From the NCBI GenBank assembly GCA_016721465.1, contig JADKIA010000014.1, positions 1 to 50,057 of the forward strand: DNA of 50,057 nucleotides, in the 5' to 3' direction. The DNA is from Ideonella sp. Its GTDB lineage: Bacteria; Pseudomonadota; Gammaproteobacteria; Burkholderiales; Burkholderiaceae_C. Of the stretch, positions 49,050 through 50,057 are shown piece by piece (the stretch's first letter is position 1; each line of letters starts with the position of its first letter). Both the position numbers and the translations under genes were made by a program. The notes below the pieces were generated by a model that worked only from the letters and a program-made list of their open reading frames with translations, ran no database searches and was not told the DNA's origin.

Positions 49050-49825
49050 TCGACCGTGATCACGCGCTGCCCATCACGCGCCAGGCCAGCCTGCTGGGCA
49101 TGAGCCGAGGCTCGGTGTACTACCTGCCCAGGCCCACCAGCGCGGCCGACCTGGAGCTCATGCGCCGCATCGACGAGTTGCACCTGGAGTACCCATTCAT
49201 GGGCGCCCGCATGCTGCGCCGTCAACTGCATCGCCAGGGCATGGACGTGGGCCGGCGCCACATCGCCACCCTGATGCGGCGCATGGGCATCGAGGCGCTG
49301 GCGCCGCAGCCGGGCACCAGCAAACGCGCGCCGGGCCACAAGATCTACCCGTACCTGCTACGCAAGCTGGCCATCGAGCGGTCCAACCAGGTCTGGGCGC
49401 TGGATACGACCTACATCCCGATGGCGCGCGGCTTCGTCTACCTCACCGCGGTGGTGGACGTGGCCAGCCGCCGGGTGCTGGCGCACAAGGTGGCCATCAC
49501 GCTGGAGGCCTGCCATGCACGGGAGGTCATCGAGCAGGCGTTTGCCCGCTGGGGTACGCCCGAGATCGTCAACACCGACCAGGGCAGCCAGTTCACCGCC
49601 ACCGAGTTCACCGACCTGGTGCTGGGCCAGGGCTGCCAACTCAGCATGGACGGCCGCGGCGCCTGGCGCGACAAGGACTACGTCGCATACTGCAGCTCCT
49701 TCGCACCGTCAGGTGCAAGCTTGGCATCGAGACGCCGCAAGGCCAGTTTGGCACCCTGGGTTTTGCGCGGTCGGTCGTCGCCCGGTGGCTCGAACAGGGA
49801 CTCGTTCTTGTCGGTGTATGCGTGA
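49046..49825 (+). pseudogene. IS3-family OrfB, truncated before the catalytic glutamate
   Basis: MIDRDHALPITRQASLLGMS, then HTH_21 region (RIDELHLEYPFMGARMLRRQ) and the DDE core with VWALDTTYIPMARGFVYLTA (D) and PEIVNTDQGSQFTATEFTDL (D). After MDGRGAWRDK the frame continues DYVAYCSSFAPSG, foreign to the family, where DNVFVERLWRSVKYEE-type sequence with the catalytic E is expected. Similarity ends at about 49674. Inactive by loss of E. Confidence 0.85.
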
Positions 49826-50057
49826 GCGCGCAGCAGGCCGCGTCGCCCCCAGATCTTCACGGTGTGAGGCGTGACCTTCAGGATGTCGGCCATCTCCTGC
49901 AATGTCATCAGCCCGCGTTCGCGCAGCCGATCGTAGCGCGGCTTGAGATGATAGGTGCGCGCCAGACGCGCCACCAGTTGTGGGTGGAACGCTGCGCCGG
50001 CGCCCGGGGCCATGCCGAGGGCGTTGAGGATGTCTGCGATCTGGGCGAACGTATGTT
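49678..50057 (-). CDS. C-terminus of a serine-recombinase-like protein, partial
   Basis: The 5' part is outside the window. The minus strand reads TFAQIADILNALGMAPGAGA, HPQLVARLARTYHLKPRYDR LRERG, LMTLQEMADILKVTPHTVKI WGRRGLLRAHAY, TDKNESLFEPPGDD and ends DGAKELQYAT. This resembles the extended C-terminal part of large resolvase/invertase-type recombinases, with a helix-turn-helix (LQEMADILKVTPHTVKIWGR). Its stop at 49678 touches the truncation point of the IS3 element, so either the IS3 end was replaced by this sequence or a deletion fused them. Confidence 0.65.
   Translation of the reverse strand, partial: HTFAQIADILNALGMAPGAGAAFHPQLVARLARTYHLKPRYDRLRERGLMTLQEMADILKVTPHTVKIWGRRGLLRAHAYTDKNESLFEPPGDDRPRKTQGAKLALRRLDAKLAPDGAKELQYAT

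Larger units (their letters stand above)
48649..49674 (+). mobile_element. IS3-family element, 3'-truncated
   Basis: orfA and most of orfB are present with a -1 frameshift signal. The left boundary is put where the neighbouring transposase ends (TGGCCCCGCAAATCTGAACA); the terminal repeat cannot be confirmed because the right end is gone. orfB similarity stops at GAWRDK near 49674, where the recombinase-like gene begins. Confidence 0.75.

Overview
The window is high-GC DNA, with long GC-rich reading frames and mostly Shine-Dalgarno starts. Its gene content (IS1634, IS66, IS21 and IS3 elements, a DUF3701-type tyrosine recombinase, paired WS/DGAT and DUF1254 genes) suggests a betaproteobacterium of the order Burkholderiales. 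This is inferred from protein character only; there is no rRNA or tRNA gene to confirm it. I saw no CRISPR array.

Layout. (1) 1-3144: a minus-strand beta-oxidation-type operon (SDR, then two acyl-CoA dehydrogenases), broken by many small indels. (2) 3594-8268: an IS1634-family element with 18-bp terminal repeats and a 5-bp target duplication. It is itself split by an IS66-like element with 21-bp repeats and an 8-bp target duplication, which carries a DUF4338 (DruA-like) passenger gene. (3) 8752-24201: a long, intact minus-strand lipid locus: three DUF1254/DUF1214 exported proteins, alkyl-sulfatase, acyl-CoA ligase, an SRPBCC-like protein, an aldehyde dehydrogenase, two wax ester synthase/DGAT enzymes and two alpha/beta hydrolases. 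A divergent AraC regulator lies at 24485-25528. Two upstream regions of the locus share a conserved motif. (4) 25529-30537: gene fragments, two unassigned genes and a decayed group II intron (domain V recognisable) interrupted by an ISNCY-like element. (5) 30538-36647: small accessory genes. A lipoprotein gene here is split inside its signal peptide by a complete IS21 element with four genes and a 5-bp target duplication. (6) 36655-40515: a defence or toxin-antitoxin-like pair of divergent operons: an XRE-ImmA regulator/protease with a frameshifted partner, and an AbiEi-like antitoxin with an AbiEii-like nucleotidyltransferase. (7) 40830-47850: a Tn402/Tn7-like transposition module (DDE transposase, AAA+ ATPase, TniQ) followed by a tyrosine recombinase where a serine resolvase would be expected. 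(8) 47960-50057: IS debris: a truncated ISNCY-like transposase, a 3'-truncated IS3 element and the C-terminus of a serine-recombinase-like protein.

How the parts work together. Region 3 reads as one programme. Hydrolases and the alkyl-sulfatase would release alcohols and acids, the aldehyde dehydrogenase and FadD-like ligase would make acyl-CoA, and the WS/DGATs would store acyl-CoA as wax ester or triacylglycerol. The damaged beta-oxidation operon at the left edge would fit as the consuming end. The right two thirds is a layered mobile-element zone. Several insertions can be reversed on paper with base precision, giving an order of events: IS66 after IS1634, ISNCY after the group II intron, IS21 after the lipoprotein gene.
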